Shown piece after piece: positions 1 through 12,050 of a stretch of DNA of 64,000 nucleotides. The notes under the pieces were generated by a model. The model was given only the letters and a program-made list of their open reading frames with translations, did not search any database and was not told the DNA's origin. A program made the translations under genes and the position numbers. Each line of letters begins with the position of its first letter. Position 1 is the stretch's first letter. Origin of the DNA: Tanytarsus gracilentus (Eukaryota > Arthropoda > Insecta > Diptera > Chironomidae); contig JAXRKN010000045.1 in the NCBI GenBank assembly GCA_038502055.1, positions 6,098,501 to 6,162,500 of the forward strand, read 5' to 3'.

Positions 1-3000
1 TTTATCAGTTTCTTCGTCACTCTGACTCGTTGGTAAATTAACGACTTTTTCAGTTGAGTGAGGCCGATGAAGATCGGTTGGTATGCTAAAAGCATTTTCA
101 ATCGTATCGATTAATTGCTCATACTGTGGTCGCTTCAGAGATAATCTTAGTGGATTTACAATACTTCCATTTATCAATAGTTGATTGCTCTTATCATCAT
201 TCATATTTTCTATGCTCATGAAACTGCCGTCGCTTGATTCAAGATTGACAATATCAGTCTCTTTCTTCTTACTAATTTCCAATTTAATCGTTGTATCATG
301 GACAATAGCAACAGCATCGTTTTGACATGAATAAAATTCTTCGGCTCGTGGTAAAGCGCTTAATCGAAAGCCTTTCCTCGATGTCGTGTCAAGGGAGAAA
401 AGGTTCATGTTGCGAATTTCTATTGAATAAACATCAGCAAACTGATTATCATCATTATTAATTGACCCTTTAATTGTTTCATCAATGTCCTCGACTTCGA
501 AAATATTTTCGTCACTCTCGTCTGATCGATTTTTTGAGTTAAAATCATCAAAATTTCTCGAAATTCCTGAAATTTCCATTTCGTCGTTTTCAATGCAATT
601 TGAAAGTGAAATTTTTCCTAAATGAGCAACAAGTACTTGTGGGCTGCAACTTGAGCGAGGAACAATCAGAACTGGGGTGTCAAGTACAACATCAATTGAT
701 AATTGAACGCTCGGCATTACAATAAATTCATCGGTTTGCTTTGTAAATGAAACTGTTCGTTGCCTTCTTGCATGTCGTGGTGAATTTGTTGGTTCTAGAT
801 TTGTTGTTTTCAAAAATAAATCTCCAGGACGTGGCTGAACTAATCCCAAAGCCATATCAGTTGCTTTCTCTTTAATTGATTTTGCGAGGTTTCTTAAAAA
901 AATAAAAAATAATAAAGTTATTTTAAAAAGCAAAAAAAATGTGATCAGAGTGGGATTCGAACCCACGCTCCCGAAGAGACTGGTGATTTAGAAGTGACAA
1001 GCTTTAAACCAGCGCCTTAGACATTAAACGAGTACATCTGAAGTTTCACTAAAAAACACAGCAAAAAAGGTGTGATCAGAGTGGGATTCGAACCCACGCC
1101 CCCGAAGAGACTGGTGATTTAGAAGTGACAAGCCTTAAACCAGCGCCTTAGACCACTCGGCCATCTGACCTTAACATCTGTGTAAAGAGATTCGGCAGAA
1201 TGCTTCTTTTGAAACAAATTGAATCAAAGAGGAACTTGCATGAAGAAAAAATTATTTTTGTTCCACAAAATGAAAATGAATTTTTTTGTTCCTTCGAGCC
1301 TATGTGGATGGATAGAGATTGTGTGGATGGATAGAGCTTGTGGATGGATAGAGCTTATGTGGATGGAAAGAGCTTGTGGATGGATAGAAATTATTGGCTC
1401 ATTGACAATGGGCTCGAATCCTAATGCACCCAAATATTTTTTAGCTCATAACAAAATCTACTCACTTTAAATAATGCCTAAATTCTGTTGCACACCAACT
1501 CAGTTCTTGGATGAATCTTGCACAATGAATGAACCACACCGATGCCATTCTGATTTTAATTTCGACATGTGCACTTAAATTTCGAGAAATTTTAAATGAC
1601 AATGCTCTTCGCTCCTCAGTTGGTTTCATTTTAATTCCATACATTTCATTGCCGAGAGATGTTACCGGGTCTAAATTCTCCGAAACAACATCAGTTAATG
1701 GATCACTTCCAATTGAGACAATTCTCTGATGATTTATTCCTTCGGGTGTCAAGTCTAACACTTGTAGACCTCCCAACGATCCTTCAACTTTTATTAATTT
1801 GCCTATTGTGGCATGAATTCTTGCATCGCACATAGTAAAAGTTCCAACTTTGCGGGCAACCGTAAAATTTTCTCTCGTGACAGCCCGCAAAATTAACACA
1901 TTCAGTCGATGAAAGTCAAAAGTTATTTCCGTTCTCATGATCATCTCATTTTTTGTGGCATCTTCAGGCTGAGATTTTTCGGTCTTAACATTCTTCACGT
2001 TTTTGCTCTTGGGCATGACTCTTTGTGCAAAGCCAAGGAGCTCAACAATGGTTTCTTGATTTGCGATTATATCCAAATTGTTGAATTGAATATTGGCCAC
2101 CTGAAGCTTATCGCCACTCTCCTCCGACTCAATCAATGTCACTTCGATTGTAATCAATGCATCTACATCGTCAAATGAGGAATTCCAAGGAAGAGGTGAG
2201 TTTACTAATAATTATTGGTAAACATGCAAAAAATATAAAAAAAAAATTTTTAAATTATAAAAAAAGCAAAAAAGAAAAAATAATAAAATTCCACATTCCA
2301 CCCCGTTCTTACCTCTCTGAAGTGAGCTGATAGCTTTCGATAGGGAAAGAGGACTTGTTGGACGCATGTGAATTGTTCCATCGGGAGATCCTGGTGAATT
2401 TGGCGAGCATGGTTCACTTTGCCTTAAACTACCAGATAAACTGTCCATTCCAACGTGCCGATGACTAGCGACAAGAAGCTCAAAATCAGGTCCATAGCTT
2501 TGCATTGCATCAACTAATAAGAGACCATGTACGGAAAGTGTGATGTTTGTGTCACTTTCTCGTTGAGTTAAACTCGTTTTAACGCCCGACACTTGCAGCT
2601 CTGCTATGCTCCTTCCAAAAGATTGTACTTCCAGCGACATTTGATCAAGTGAAAATTGTAAAATTATCAATTTATGACCCTCCGATGGCTGTTGCTTTTC
2701 AGCTTCCTTCATCTTTTCCATCTCCTCAAGTTCATCGAGTGTTGAGTTTTCCTTTGAAGGCGATTCAATGCTGCTATTAAATACTTTGTTAATCATATTC
2801 GCAATCGAGGTAATTTTTGATTCATTAATGTGAGCGTTAAGTTTAGGAAGTGTGCCGCAGAGTGTCAGCAATGGATATTGAGGATCAGTTGTGTGAATAG
2901 TTCTCCTCTCGAGATGAAGTTGAATATTGAATCGATCTAGTAAATGAAGATTTGAGGTTCCCTTTGAGCTTGCAAAATTCCATCTCTCTCTTCCTTTACA

Positions 3001-5869
3001 TACAAGAATTTGAAGGTCTGTTAAATTAATTTCATAGCGGTCATAGATTTTATGATAGAAAGAGCTCTCATTTATTTTCTCATCTTCAACAGGTTGTGGC
3101 GGAAGTGATGTGTTGATATTTATTGAGCCAAGAGTCGACCGATAATCATCGGACGTTGTTATTGTCTCGATTGTTTGATCAAATTCTGGCGGTGTTGAGC
3201 ATGGAGTGAGAAAGAGTTCATCGTCTTCGCTTTCTCTAATTGAAATATCCAGATTTGTTTCATCAACCTTAACAATTTCCTTTCTTTCGGAATTTTTGGG
3301 AACTCCATTTGACAACTGAAGTCGACCGAAATCAATCACAATAATTGTCGATCCTTGCTTGTCGACAAAATTCTCGACAAATTGTATTTGCGGCGCTGAA
3401 ATATCAATCTCAAAAGTCCATGTCTTTCGCTCACTCAACCGTCCCTCTATCATGTCATTCCAGTTCTTTTTTAGCTCCATTTTAGTTTTATGCTTCATCG
3501 CTTCTAATTTCCTTCGGGCTTTTTGCAAATGTGGCTTTGAGAGAAAGTCAACAATCCAACTCAACACATCTGTATTATAAACAATGTCCAATGAGCGTGA
3601 CTTGATGAGGAGTCTGTAGTCGGTGTTGTAATTTAAAGGCTTGTGCTCATACTCGAGAACAAAAAGCGGCTCATGGTCTTCAATTAGTGGCGGTGCCAAA
3701 TTCAATGACAATCGACTTCTTTGCAGTTTAGTCTTCAAGAGCAATTCATCTCTCGATTGCGGCTTAATTAGATCAGGAAATTCTGTGTGCAGTGTCAAAT
3801 AGTCTTTTACTAAAATTGATCCGAGCGTTAAGCTTAAGAAATGTGAACCAGAACGTGGGCGTGACTCAATATTAATTGTAAGCTCTTCAAAGTGGAATTG
3901 TACAGCCTCATTTGGCTTCGATTCATCAAAAGTCTCTTTAAACACATTCAGCGTTCCTTTCTTCAACAAAAATTGAAACTTTCCAAACACGGCATCTCGT
4001 TTGAGAATTGAATTTGATTCTGCCGTGTCAGACAGAGCATTCAAAAGTTCATCCTCAAAAGTTGTCGCTTGCTCGACGGCGGGTGTTGCTGATGAAGATG
4101 ATGGTGGCGAAGAATTAGTCGACGATGGTGTATTTGCGCTATTTCCATACCAACCCATCCACTGCGGGAACCAATGAAGAAGCATTGAACGTCCTTGATT
4201 GTTATTTTCAGGTTTAATCTCAGTTGGATGGGGTAAAAGAAACATGCATATTTCTCTCAACTCTCGCAAATCATCGACATTTCTCTCCTTCTCTATCGAC
4301 TCTTTAAATTCTTTATCGTCCGATGATAATGGCTCGTTTGGGTTTGCAATTAATCTCTTGCAGATTTTAATGTATCTTATGTTGTTCTTTGCCAATTGAA
4401 ATGGATCTTTATGCTTAAGAAATCCATGACAGCGGGCAGCATAGAGCCACCATTCACGAACATTATCCTTTACATTGTGTTTAGGTTGAAGAAGTCGATA
4501 ACGAGTGAATCTTGCAATATCATCTAATCCATTCAAGCCATTCACTATTGCTTTATACTGAGTTTCATTAAGAGATAACGAAATTTCATTCCAGTTAAGA
4601 TTGCACGTTAAACGAGGACGATTTCTAGTACGTAAGGGTGTTTCACTGCGATCACGCTTTAACTTTGCTTGTGCAGACACTGGTTTAATTATATACTCGT
4701 AGTTTGCTTCCTTAATGATTTTTTCGAATTTTTCTCGCAACTCAGTACTATCACATTTGCTCAAGAAGTCTTCTTCATTCTTCAGACGATTCAAATAGAA
4801 ACTCAATGAATTCAATTCAACTAGTTTAAAGGTCGCATCGTTTTGTGTCCAATTCGACGTGAATCCGGGAATCCAATTAATATCACAACTTTCTGCGGTG
4901 AGTGAGTCAATGTTGAGACCGCAACAAAAAGGATTTTCTGGAAATGTAATTGCGTCTTCATACCGAATATGAACGTCCTTAATGTGAAGCTGCAAATTCT
5001 CGACGATGTTGGTGATAAGAGACGTACCGAAGCTCATCCAGCCCGAATAGGAATTTGCATAGTACGAACTTTCATCGTTCTGTGTTCGCCATTTTGCCTC
5101 AAAATTATCGAGAAAGGATTGCTTATAGTACAAGTCTGCCTGCTCTTCCGAAGAACTGTCCCACTAAAAGTAAATTATTATAATTTTATGTGTACAGCAC
5201 AAAAAAAAACGCTTACCTCATCAAGATTCACTGGACCGCATACAATATAGACCTTCTCGATGTTTATACACCACGGTGCACTACGAAATTGTCTTACTGG
5301 AATTTGTAGTTTAATTTTTCCAATGCTTCCGCTGTAAACTTTAATGGGAAGCTTCAAGTGGCTCAGCGCATTCTTCTTTAGCGGAAGATTTTCGAGTTCA
5401 ACTTCGCCTAAAATTGAAATAAAAATTAATCCTTGAACTTGAATTATACTCGGGTGTAGGTTAGTGTCCGAAAGATTACGCCGCGCACAATGAAAGAGGT
5501 TTGATGTGAGGAAAGAAATGTGTGCGTTAAATAGCTTTTTGTTGTTGTTGTTTTCACATTTTTTCTTCAGAGAAAATTATATCATCATCCGAAGCAAATT
5601 TGGAAACTATCCAGTGTGCATTTATAGGCTTTTTCATTGACTAACATATGATGTTATGTGATTAATTATAGTAACTAAAGTTAAATAAATGAGTAATGCT
5701 ATGAAAATAACTGTAAATTGCGCAAATAAATTTGCCAACAAAAAAATGAACTTTAAATCGTAAATTACTTACCCGAAAGAAGTGCAACCGTGAGCTGAGT
5801 GGTATTTAAGTTCTCAATGTACGTTCCCAAGTAGTTATTTAGCACCCACGCAATTAAATCACGCAACAT
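1..5869 (-). CDS. Vps13D: Vps13D, bridge-like lipid transfer protein (N-terminal part, runs off left edge)
   Basis: VPS13 proteins move bulk lipid between membranes; VPS13D acts at mitochondria, peroxisomes and ER. The exons I read on the minus strand are 5869-5773, 5407-5217, 5163-2313, 2204-1466 and 892-1 (open), all in phase, giving about 1,590 residues of a family usually over 3,500 long. The start MLRDLIAWVLNNYLGTY is the chorein N-terminus. Matches specific to VPS13D rather than VPS13A/B/C are KLKRDRSETPLRTR, the REWWLYA segment, LLHWFPQWMGWYG, and LTVHGLLLVDAMQSYGPDFE. The segment SLRQSEPCSPNSPGSP is a serine/proline-rich linker. Exon 4 contains FNNLDIIANQETIVELLGF, again typical of VPS13D. 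The gene is divergent from the carrier at 7162, with about 1.3 kb between start codons. No break was seen. The C-terminal half (UBA, VAB and ATG2_C regions) lies outside the window. Confidence 0.93.
942..1041 (-). pseudogene. tRNA-Leu (AAG) pseudogene, tandem partner of the intact copy
   Basis: This copy is nearly identical to the intact tRNA-Leu 30 bp away over the T-arm, variable arm, anticodon arm and intron. The 5' third is destroyed: after GCGCCTTAGAC (plus strand) the expected D-arm is replaced by unrelated AT-rich bases and the acceptor strand does not pair well. The base after the anticodon is also changed from G to A, and one base of the variable arm differs. It looks like a local duplication that has lost its A box, so it is probably not transcribed. 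Confidence 0.8.
1073..1170 (-). tRNA. tRNA-Leu (anticodon AAG) with a 16-nt intron
   Basis: Read on the minus strand, the 98-nt gene folds as a complete class II tRNA: acceptor stem GGTCAGA/TCTGATC, D-arm GCCGAGTGGTCTAAGGC, anticodon stem CTGGT/ACCAG, a variable arm (TCTCTTCGGGGGC) and the T-arm GTGGGTTCGAATCCCAC. The loop reads TT-AAG-G, then 16 extra bases (1117-1132), then C. The anticodon is therefore AAG (leucine), with an intron at the standard position after base 37. CCA is not encoded. A run of six T on the minus strand (1062-1067) just downstream fits a Pol III terminator. It sits inside intron 4 of Vps13D in the same orientation. Confidence 0.9.
1301..1397. repeat. Short tandem repeat, about 18 bp unit (GTGGATGGATAGAGCTT)
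   Basis: About five imperfect copies of GTGGATGGATAGAGCTT lie head to tail inside intron 4 of Vps13D, just upstream in plus coordinates of the exon 4 splice donor at 1465. Copies differ at one to three bases and in spacing of one base. The open frames through this repeat on both strands are by-products of the repetition. Confidence 0.8.
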
Positions 5870-7161
5870 TATTTTCAAGAAATTTTTTCACTCTTATTTA
5901 ATTGAAAATTTCATGCTTTTTAGCATTCTTAACGATTAACTTCACTTGAATGTCCTTTATCGAGTTCTTAGTGGCAAGTTTCTAACAAATTTTTACTTTG
6001 TTAACACTTTTAAATGCCCGAAAATAATAAAATAATTCTCACGAGTAAAATTTTCACGCATTTATTTTTTTGCGAGTAAGCGCCTTCAAACATTTTTCAA
6101 TTTTATCGCAACTTGCACTTGCACACAGATGTTTTTTGTTTACAAACAATTTTTCTTTTACTTTTGTGTGTGTGTCACGTGTTCGAAGAAAAAGAAAACA
6201 TTCAACAAGTTCAGTTCCATGTGTGAGTGATTTCTATTTAAAATTTTATTGAAAAAAATTAGAGTCTCGTTCATGCCTATTTGCCCAAATTTTGATGAAT
6301 ATATTCAAAATATTTTAGGTTTAAATTTTTATAAAAAATCACCAAATTTTCAATAATTTTTCTATTCTAACGGTTATTAAATTTTTGAAACTGAAACTTG
6401 GCTAAAAAAATTTTTCTGTCGTAGGATGTCGCTAAATGCAGTGTGTCTCGGAAAAGTGAAATTTTAATTTTGACTAGTCGTTATAAACAATCATTTTAAA
6501 TTTTCAAATAATTTTCGACGAGAATTCAACACGCGCGTACAAAAACCTTAAATATTTTAAAAGTAACCTTAAAAAAGTTAAACTCAAAGCCTGTTTTAAA
6601 AAATTAACTTTTAAAACACCGGTTTTATTATTTTTTGACTAATAATATCGGTGATACTGAAATAAATCTCTCAGCGTTTCTCATTGATGACACGTCAAAT
6701 TGAATCTCATTCACTAATAATTTTTTTAATGTGCACATCGCGCGCGACAGTTGTGAGAGGAAAACTACTTTTCTACTCATCTAATTTTCATTTTCTCGGT
6801 GAAAAATAAATTAATTGAGAAAGCAGTTGTTGACCTATTATCATTAGAATTAATGTCAATAAAGTCGAGTGATATGTGTTAAAGAGCCGTTAAAACTTTT
6901 CACAGCTTTATGAATTTGTCACAGTTAAAAGAAAATTTATAGTTTCACGGTGAAATTGAAAAATTGTTCGTTATGCAATTTGAGGAAGTGAGAAGATAAT
7001 TTGAATAACGCGCTATTTAATTAGTTTTCGACTGTATTAATTTATTAGTTTAATTAACTTAGATAAGAAAAAAGTTATCAGTTTAATTAAAATATAGTGT
7101 CGAAAATTGGCGTTTTAATCACTAGAAATTGCAACATTGTCAACAAAAAATAAGCAAGAAA
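5870..7161. promoter_or_regulatory. Divergent intergenic region between Vps13D and the carrier gene
   Basis: About 1.29 kb separates the two start codons and must hold both promoters and 5' untranslated regions. I see AT-rich sequence without a convincing TATA box or initiator that I can assign, and no coding exon. The short open frame near 6070-6252 has no family resemblance and is not annotated. Confidence 0.5.
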
Positions 7162-8797
7162 ATGGCTGTGATGGATTTCTTTCTCGGTAGATCCTTAAAT
7201 TTATTTTTTCAAAAGCTTAAAAACATTTTAAAATTTTATTTTAGGCGGAGCTAGTGCAGCTTGTGCAGGTAAATTCATATTTAAAAATATGTATGGAAAA
7301 TTTATCACAGCTTTAAAATTTTCGAGGCGGTTCTTTACAGTAATGAGAAATAAGTAATAATGCAAACTAATTAAGCTTCTTATACAGGTTAGGTATTAAA
7401 AAAATTATTGCTGCATCAAAGTATATTAATAACTGAATCAATAACAAGTGTCTCCAAGTAGCAAAATCAGTTTCTCATGATAAAGCTTCGCGATACTTTA
7501 AATAAAGCTTTCGAGTGGAAAACTTGACTGTATTAATTTTCCTCTACAAATTCTATTAATTATTACAAGATTAACTTCAAAAATAGATACAAAATTAACC
7601 AGCAGCAAAAAATTAGCATTTAATTAAACCGCCGACAGAGAAGATTAGATTAATTAGTAAAAATATAATTTAAATTAAAAAAAATTTTAACCAACCCTTT
7701 TTGAAGGTTTTTTCAGCAACCCGTTTGACTTGATAAAAACGAGGCAGCAACTGCAAGGTGAAATGGTCGCCGCACATCGAGGAATAAAAGACTTACAACT
7801 GAAGAATGACATTAAGAGGCAGCCCTATAAAAATATCTTTCAGTCAATAAAATCGATTGTAGAGTCGGAAGGAATAAGAGGACTTCAAAAGGGTTTAAAT
7901 GCACAGCTTGCTTTCCAGTTCTGTAAGTTTTTTGTGTTTGTGCAGTGAGCTGATAAGAGAGAAAAGTGATTGCACATCGTTTTAGGCATGAATTCAGTTC
8001 GACTTGGAACATATCAGACAATCGATAACTATGGCCTAAATCGTTATGAAACTGGAGAGTTGAATCCAGTGCTTTGCATATTTTGGGCGGGTTTTAGTGG
8101 CATCATTGGCTCTTCCGTTGGATGTCCATTTTATATGATCAAAACTCAAATTCAAGCTCAAAGTCATGGGAAGTTTGCAGTCGGATTTCAGCATGGTCAT
8201 AAAAGTACATTCTCAGCTCTCAAAAGAATCGTTGCGGAAAATGGAGTGAAAGGTAATTGGAGACGAGAAAAGCACAAGTGTGGTCGCTCGTAAATTGCGT
8301 CACGTATATGGTTCACCTCTCGATTTGTACTTGATATGATTTTAAAATTTGATATTTTAGGTCTCTGGAGAGGTTGGTCGAGCATGGTGCTGCGTACATG
8401 TGTCGGATCGTCAGTTCAACTCTCAACATTTTCCAAAACAAAAGATCTCCTCGTGTCCTACGAACTATTCGGAGAATCAATATTTTTGACAGCTTTCTGT
8501 TCATCACTTTTATCTGGTTTCTACACATCTCTCGCAATGAATCCATTCGATACGATTGCAACGAGAATTTTCAATCAGGGACACGGACCGGATGGAAAAG
8601 GACTTTTGTATAAAAATCTATTTGATTGTTTCATCAAGACGGTTCGTGTTGAGGGATTTATGTCTTTATACAAAGGATGGCTTGCCAATTATATGCGAAT
8701 TGGACCTCACACTGTGCTTAATCTAACGTTTTGGGATTTGTTTAAAAATTGGAAGGATCTCTACTACGACTCGGTGGTGTATATTGAAGAGTTCTAA
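7162..8797 (+). CDS. Mitochondrial carrier, SLC25A34/35-like
   Basis: This is a six-transmembrane inner-membrane transporter of the SLC25 family. Exons 7162-7186, 7245-7268, 7707-7922, 7986-8252 and 8361-8797 join in phase to 322 residues, a normal length for the family. The protein opens MAVMDFFLGGASAACAGFFS, then NPFDLIKTRQQLQGE, the first signature P-x-[DE]-x-x-[KR]. The second repeat has PFYMIKTQIQAQ, where the acid is replaced as in SLC25A34/35, and the third has PFDTIATRIFNQ. LQKGLNAQ and GLWRGW and YKGWLANYMRIGPHT sit at the usual matrix-helix positions. The specific substrate is unknown. Exon 2 is only 24 nt. AATAAA overlaps the stop codon at 8796. The stop lies 119 bp from a mobile element. 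Confidence 0.92.
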
Positions 8798-8941
8798 TAA
8801 ATTTATAACTTATGAACGTTTTATGAATCATAAAAGTCAAAGATTTAAAGACCATAAAAATTTTAAGTGTCAAAAATATGAAAGTTATGTCGTTTTAAAA
8901 AAAGTAAGACTAAAATCCAGGGATGAGAACTCCAAAATTTT

Positions 8942-9089
8942 GCGGACACTTACGGACACATACGGACACTTACGGACACTTACGGACACTTACGGACACT
9001 TACGGACACTTACGGACACTTACGGACACTTACGGACACTTACGGACACTTACGGACACATACGGACACTTACGGACAATTTACGGACA
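8942..9089. repeat. 10-bp tandem array (ACTTACGGAC), left copy
   Basis: About 15 head-to-tail copies of ACTTACGGAC, with ACATACGGAC variants, start nine bases inside the left terminal repeat of the hAT-like element. The long threonine/tyrosine/glycine/histidine-rich frames here arise because three repeat units make a multiple of three. They are not genes. Confidence 0.95.
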
Positions 9090-9950
9090 TTTTTTTTTAA
9101 AAAATTAATTCGCTGCATGATTTTAATATTTCAATATTGGTGGTTACATCAAAGTGACTGGCTGGAAGTGAGATACAGTCAACCTAAGCACCAGTGTTGG
9201 AAGTGATATCCAGTCAACTTGAGATCCAAATTACACAGTGTTTCATTTTCCCGATTTTCGTGCAAAAATTCAGCGCATAAAGCTCACTTATGTAGTTTGA
9301 CCTCAGGAATACGGAAAAAATATTTTTTTTCCGTTCCGACCAACGACTGACCCGCTACGAGCCCTTAAAAATTCGAAATTTCAAAAAATCACAGAAAAAT
9401 CTCCGCTTAATATTTTTTCAATGTCTTTGCGGTTATGATTAGTATATTAATAGAGCTTTAAATCATGTATACAAACAATGCCACTCCGACCCTTCCTTGG
9501 CTTTTTAATCTCAGTTTTAAATCTTCATTTTAAAAAAAAAGGTACGGGTACCGATTGCGCGAGCTGCGCTTAGTGTCTAAAAGATTCCCCAGTTCCACTC
9601 CTTTAAGAAAAGTAACCTCCTACTGTGGTCATTTTGTTTTTTTCTATGAGTTTTTTCAATAAAACTGATTTTGCTATTCAAAAATATGCACTTTTTTGCC
9701 ATAACTTTTTTCAAAATCAATATTTTGACACAAAGTTTTAATTTTTTTATTTATTATTTCAAAACCTTTATTTTGATACCAAATACTAATAGGTTTGATA
9801 GTTTTTTGTATTCCCTAGAGCCCTTCAAAGTTTCAAAAATTCACACCCCTTCTAAATCAAAAGTTCTTGATCAAAAATAAAAACTATTTTACCCGTATTT
9901 ATTTAATATTAAGAAAAAAGTCCTAACAACTATTCACTTAATATTTTTTT

Positions 9951-11262
9951 ACACCCCTAAATTTACAATACGATCACATATTTGACTGAAACTTTTCAAA
10001 ATCAAAATTTGATCGTTTTATTTTATTTTAATTAAGCTTTTTAAAAATTTATCATACTAGTAGGTTTTGACTAATTTTGTAGTCTCTAGATCAGCTCAAA
10101 CTTGAAAATTATCGTCTACTCGTGTAACCAGATGGGGTAAATATTTATTTACATCTGAAACCTATAGTATGGGTACTCAAATTAAAGGATTTTTAACGGA
10201 GATAACGAATCTGTAAAAATATTTTGAAAATTTGTTGTTAAAAATTTTTTTTTTGACAAAGTAAGGTTTTTTTTAACAAAATTTTATTAAAATTCAAAAA
10301 AAAATCATTGACTCACTTGTTTTCAGTCAAAAAATGTCTTTTATGTTTTTCTTAATGTTCTTTAACTATAAATAAGTTTTTTTGAGTAAATACAAGGTTT
10401 TCATAAGATGTTTGCCTACACCATGAAAAACAAATCTTTAAAGATCCAAAACTTTTTCGAAAATGAACTTTTTTCCAATCTGTCTTCGGAACCTGAAAGC
10501 TGTCAACATAAACTTTACAAATTGGTGCAATAGTTGAACACTTTGACGTCAATCAGAACGTGCAAAGATTCACAATCTTCTAAGCAATTATTTTTTTTAT
10601 CACTTTCTCTAAAGTTAATATAAAAACCAAGTACATGTCAAAATATTCAAATATTGCACAAATTTGTAAAGTTTATGTTGCCAGCTTTCAGGTTCCGAAG
10701 ACAGAATAAAAAAAAGTTAATTTTCAAAAAAGTTATGGATCTTTAAAGTTTTGATATCGATGGTGTAGGCAAACATTTGATGAAAACCTTGTATTTATGG
10801 GCTAAACAATCAAAAAAAACTTAGTTACAGTTAAAGAACATTAAGAAAAATATAAAAAACATTTTTTGACTGAAAACAAGTGAGTCAATGATTTTTTTTT
10901 GAATTTTAATAAAATTTTGTTAAAAAAAACTTACTTTGTCGAAAAAAAAATTTTAAACAACAAATTTTCAAAATATTTTTACAGATTCGTTATCTACGTT
11001 AAAAATCCTTTAATTTAAGTACCCATACTATAGGTTTTGGATGCATATAAAAATTTACCCCATCTGGTTGCAAGAGTAGACGATAATTTTCAAGTTTGAG
11101 CTGCTCTAGAGACTACAAAATTTGTCAAAACCTATAAGTATGTTATATTTTTGGAAAGCTTAGTTGAAATTAAATTTAAAACTGAAATCAGTGAGAGAAA
11201 ATTTTGATTTTGAAAAAAGTTTCAGTCAAAATACTGTGATCGTACTTGTAAAATTTAAGGGG
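9951..11262. repeat. Foldback (large imperfect inverted repeat), about 1.3 kb
   Basis: The left arm (about 9951-10560) reappears reversed and complemented as the right arm (about 10640-11262), separated by roughly 80 bp. Matching landmarks are the GATCACA/TGTGATC segment near each end, CCAGATGGGGTAAAT against ATTTACCCCATCTGG, CCCATACTATAGG on the right against CCTATAGTATGGG on the left, and TTTCAGGTTCCGAAGACAG on the right against its complement on the left. The arms carry many substitutions and small indels, so it is old. It lies inside the hAT-like element, either as a nested insertion or as that element's core. Confidence 0.85.
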
Positions 11263-11309
11263 ATGAGAAAAAAAATTTCTACACATAATGAGAAAAACAT
11301 AACTTTATA

Positions 11310-11500
11310 ATTAATATGGAAACCAAAAATGACATTTTTAAAATGTAGCTAAAAATTGGTATAACAACTTCCAAAGTGGCCAAAAATTGTTTTTTTCTTC
11401 AGAAATTTTGGTCAAAAGTCGTCACTGGTGAATTTCCGGTGAATGAGTTTTTGTCACCGGTGATCACCGAAATCGCATTCATTGGTGAATTCAGGATCTC
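11310..11500. mobile_element. Fragment of a GTCACCGGTGATCACCG repeat family
   Basis: This stretch holds TAAAAATTGGTATAACAACT, TTGGTCAAAAGTCGTCAC and GTCACCGGTGATCACCG in a row. The same three blocks occur at 62330-63105, partly in the opposite orientation, so both are members of one dispersed family. Here it is embedded between the foldback and the right 10-bp array. Confidence 0.65.
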
Positions 11501-11673
11501 TAAATTTAAATTGTACGAAATTGGAAATTCTTTTAAGAAAATTAAAAAACAAAAAATTTATTTTTTGCCGCTTGACTCCATAGAAATGTTACACTGTGCA
11601 ATCATAATATAGTAAATTCATGCCATAGTTTAATAATAAACCTACTTTTACTTTTAATATTTTACCAATGGTT

Positions 11674-12050
11674 TACGGACACATACGGACACATACGGAC
11701 ACTTACGGACACTTACGGACACTTACGGACACTTACGGACACTTACGGACACTTACGGACACATACGGACACATACGGACACTTACGGACACATACGGAC
11801 ACATACGGACACTTACGGACACTTACGGACACTTACGGACACTTACGGACACATACGGACACTTACGGACACATACGGACACTTACGGACACTTACGGAC
11901 ACATACGGACACATACGGACACTTACGGACACATACGGACACTTACGGACACTTACGGACACTTACGGACACTTACGGACACTTACGGACACTTACGGAC
12001 ACTTACGGACACTTACGGACACTTACGGACACTTACGGCCACTCACGGTC
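11674..12050. repeat. 10-bp tandem array (ACTTACGGAC), right copy
   Basis: About 36 copies of ACTTACGGAC or ACATACGGAC run in perfect 10-bp register up to degenerate last units (ACTTACGGCC, ACTCACGGTC) beside the right terminal repeat. The orientation is the same as in the left array, not inverted. Confidence 0.95.

Noticed and set aside
8784..9206. Open frames with Thr-Tyr-Gly-His-Leu-Arg repeats (also 11668-12090)
   Set aside because: They are translations of the 10-bp tandem arrays; three units give 30 nt, so no stop arises. No start context or splice support.
8942..12050. Regular arrays that could be mistaken for CRISPR
   Set aside because: Units of 10 or 17 bp are directly adjacent with no unique spacers, and this is a eukaryotic genome.
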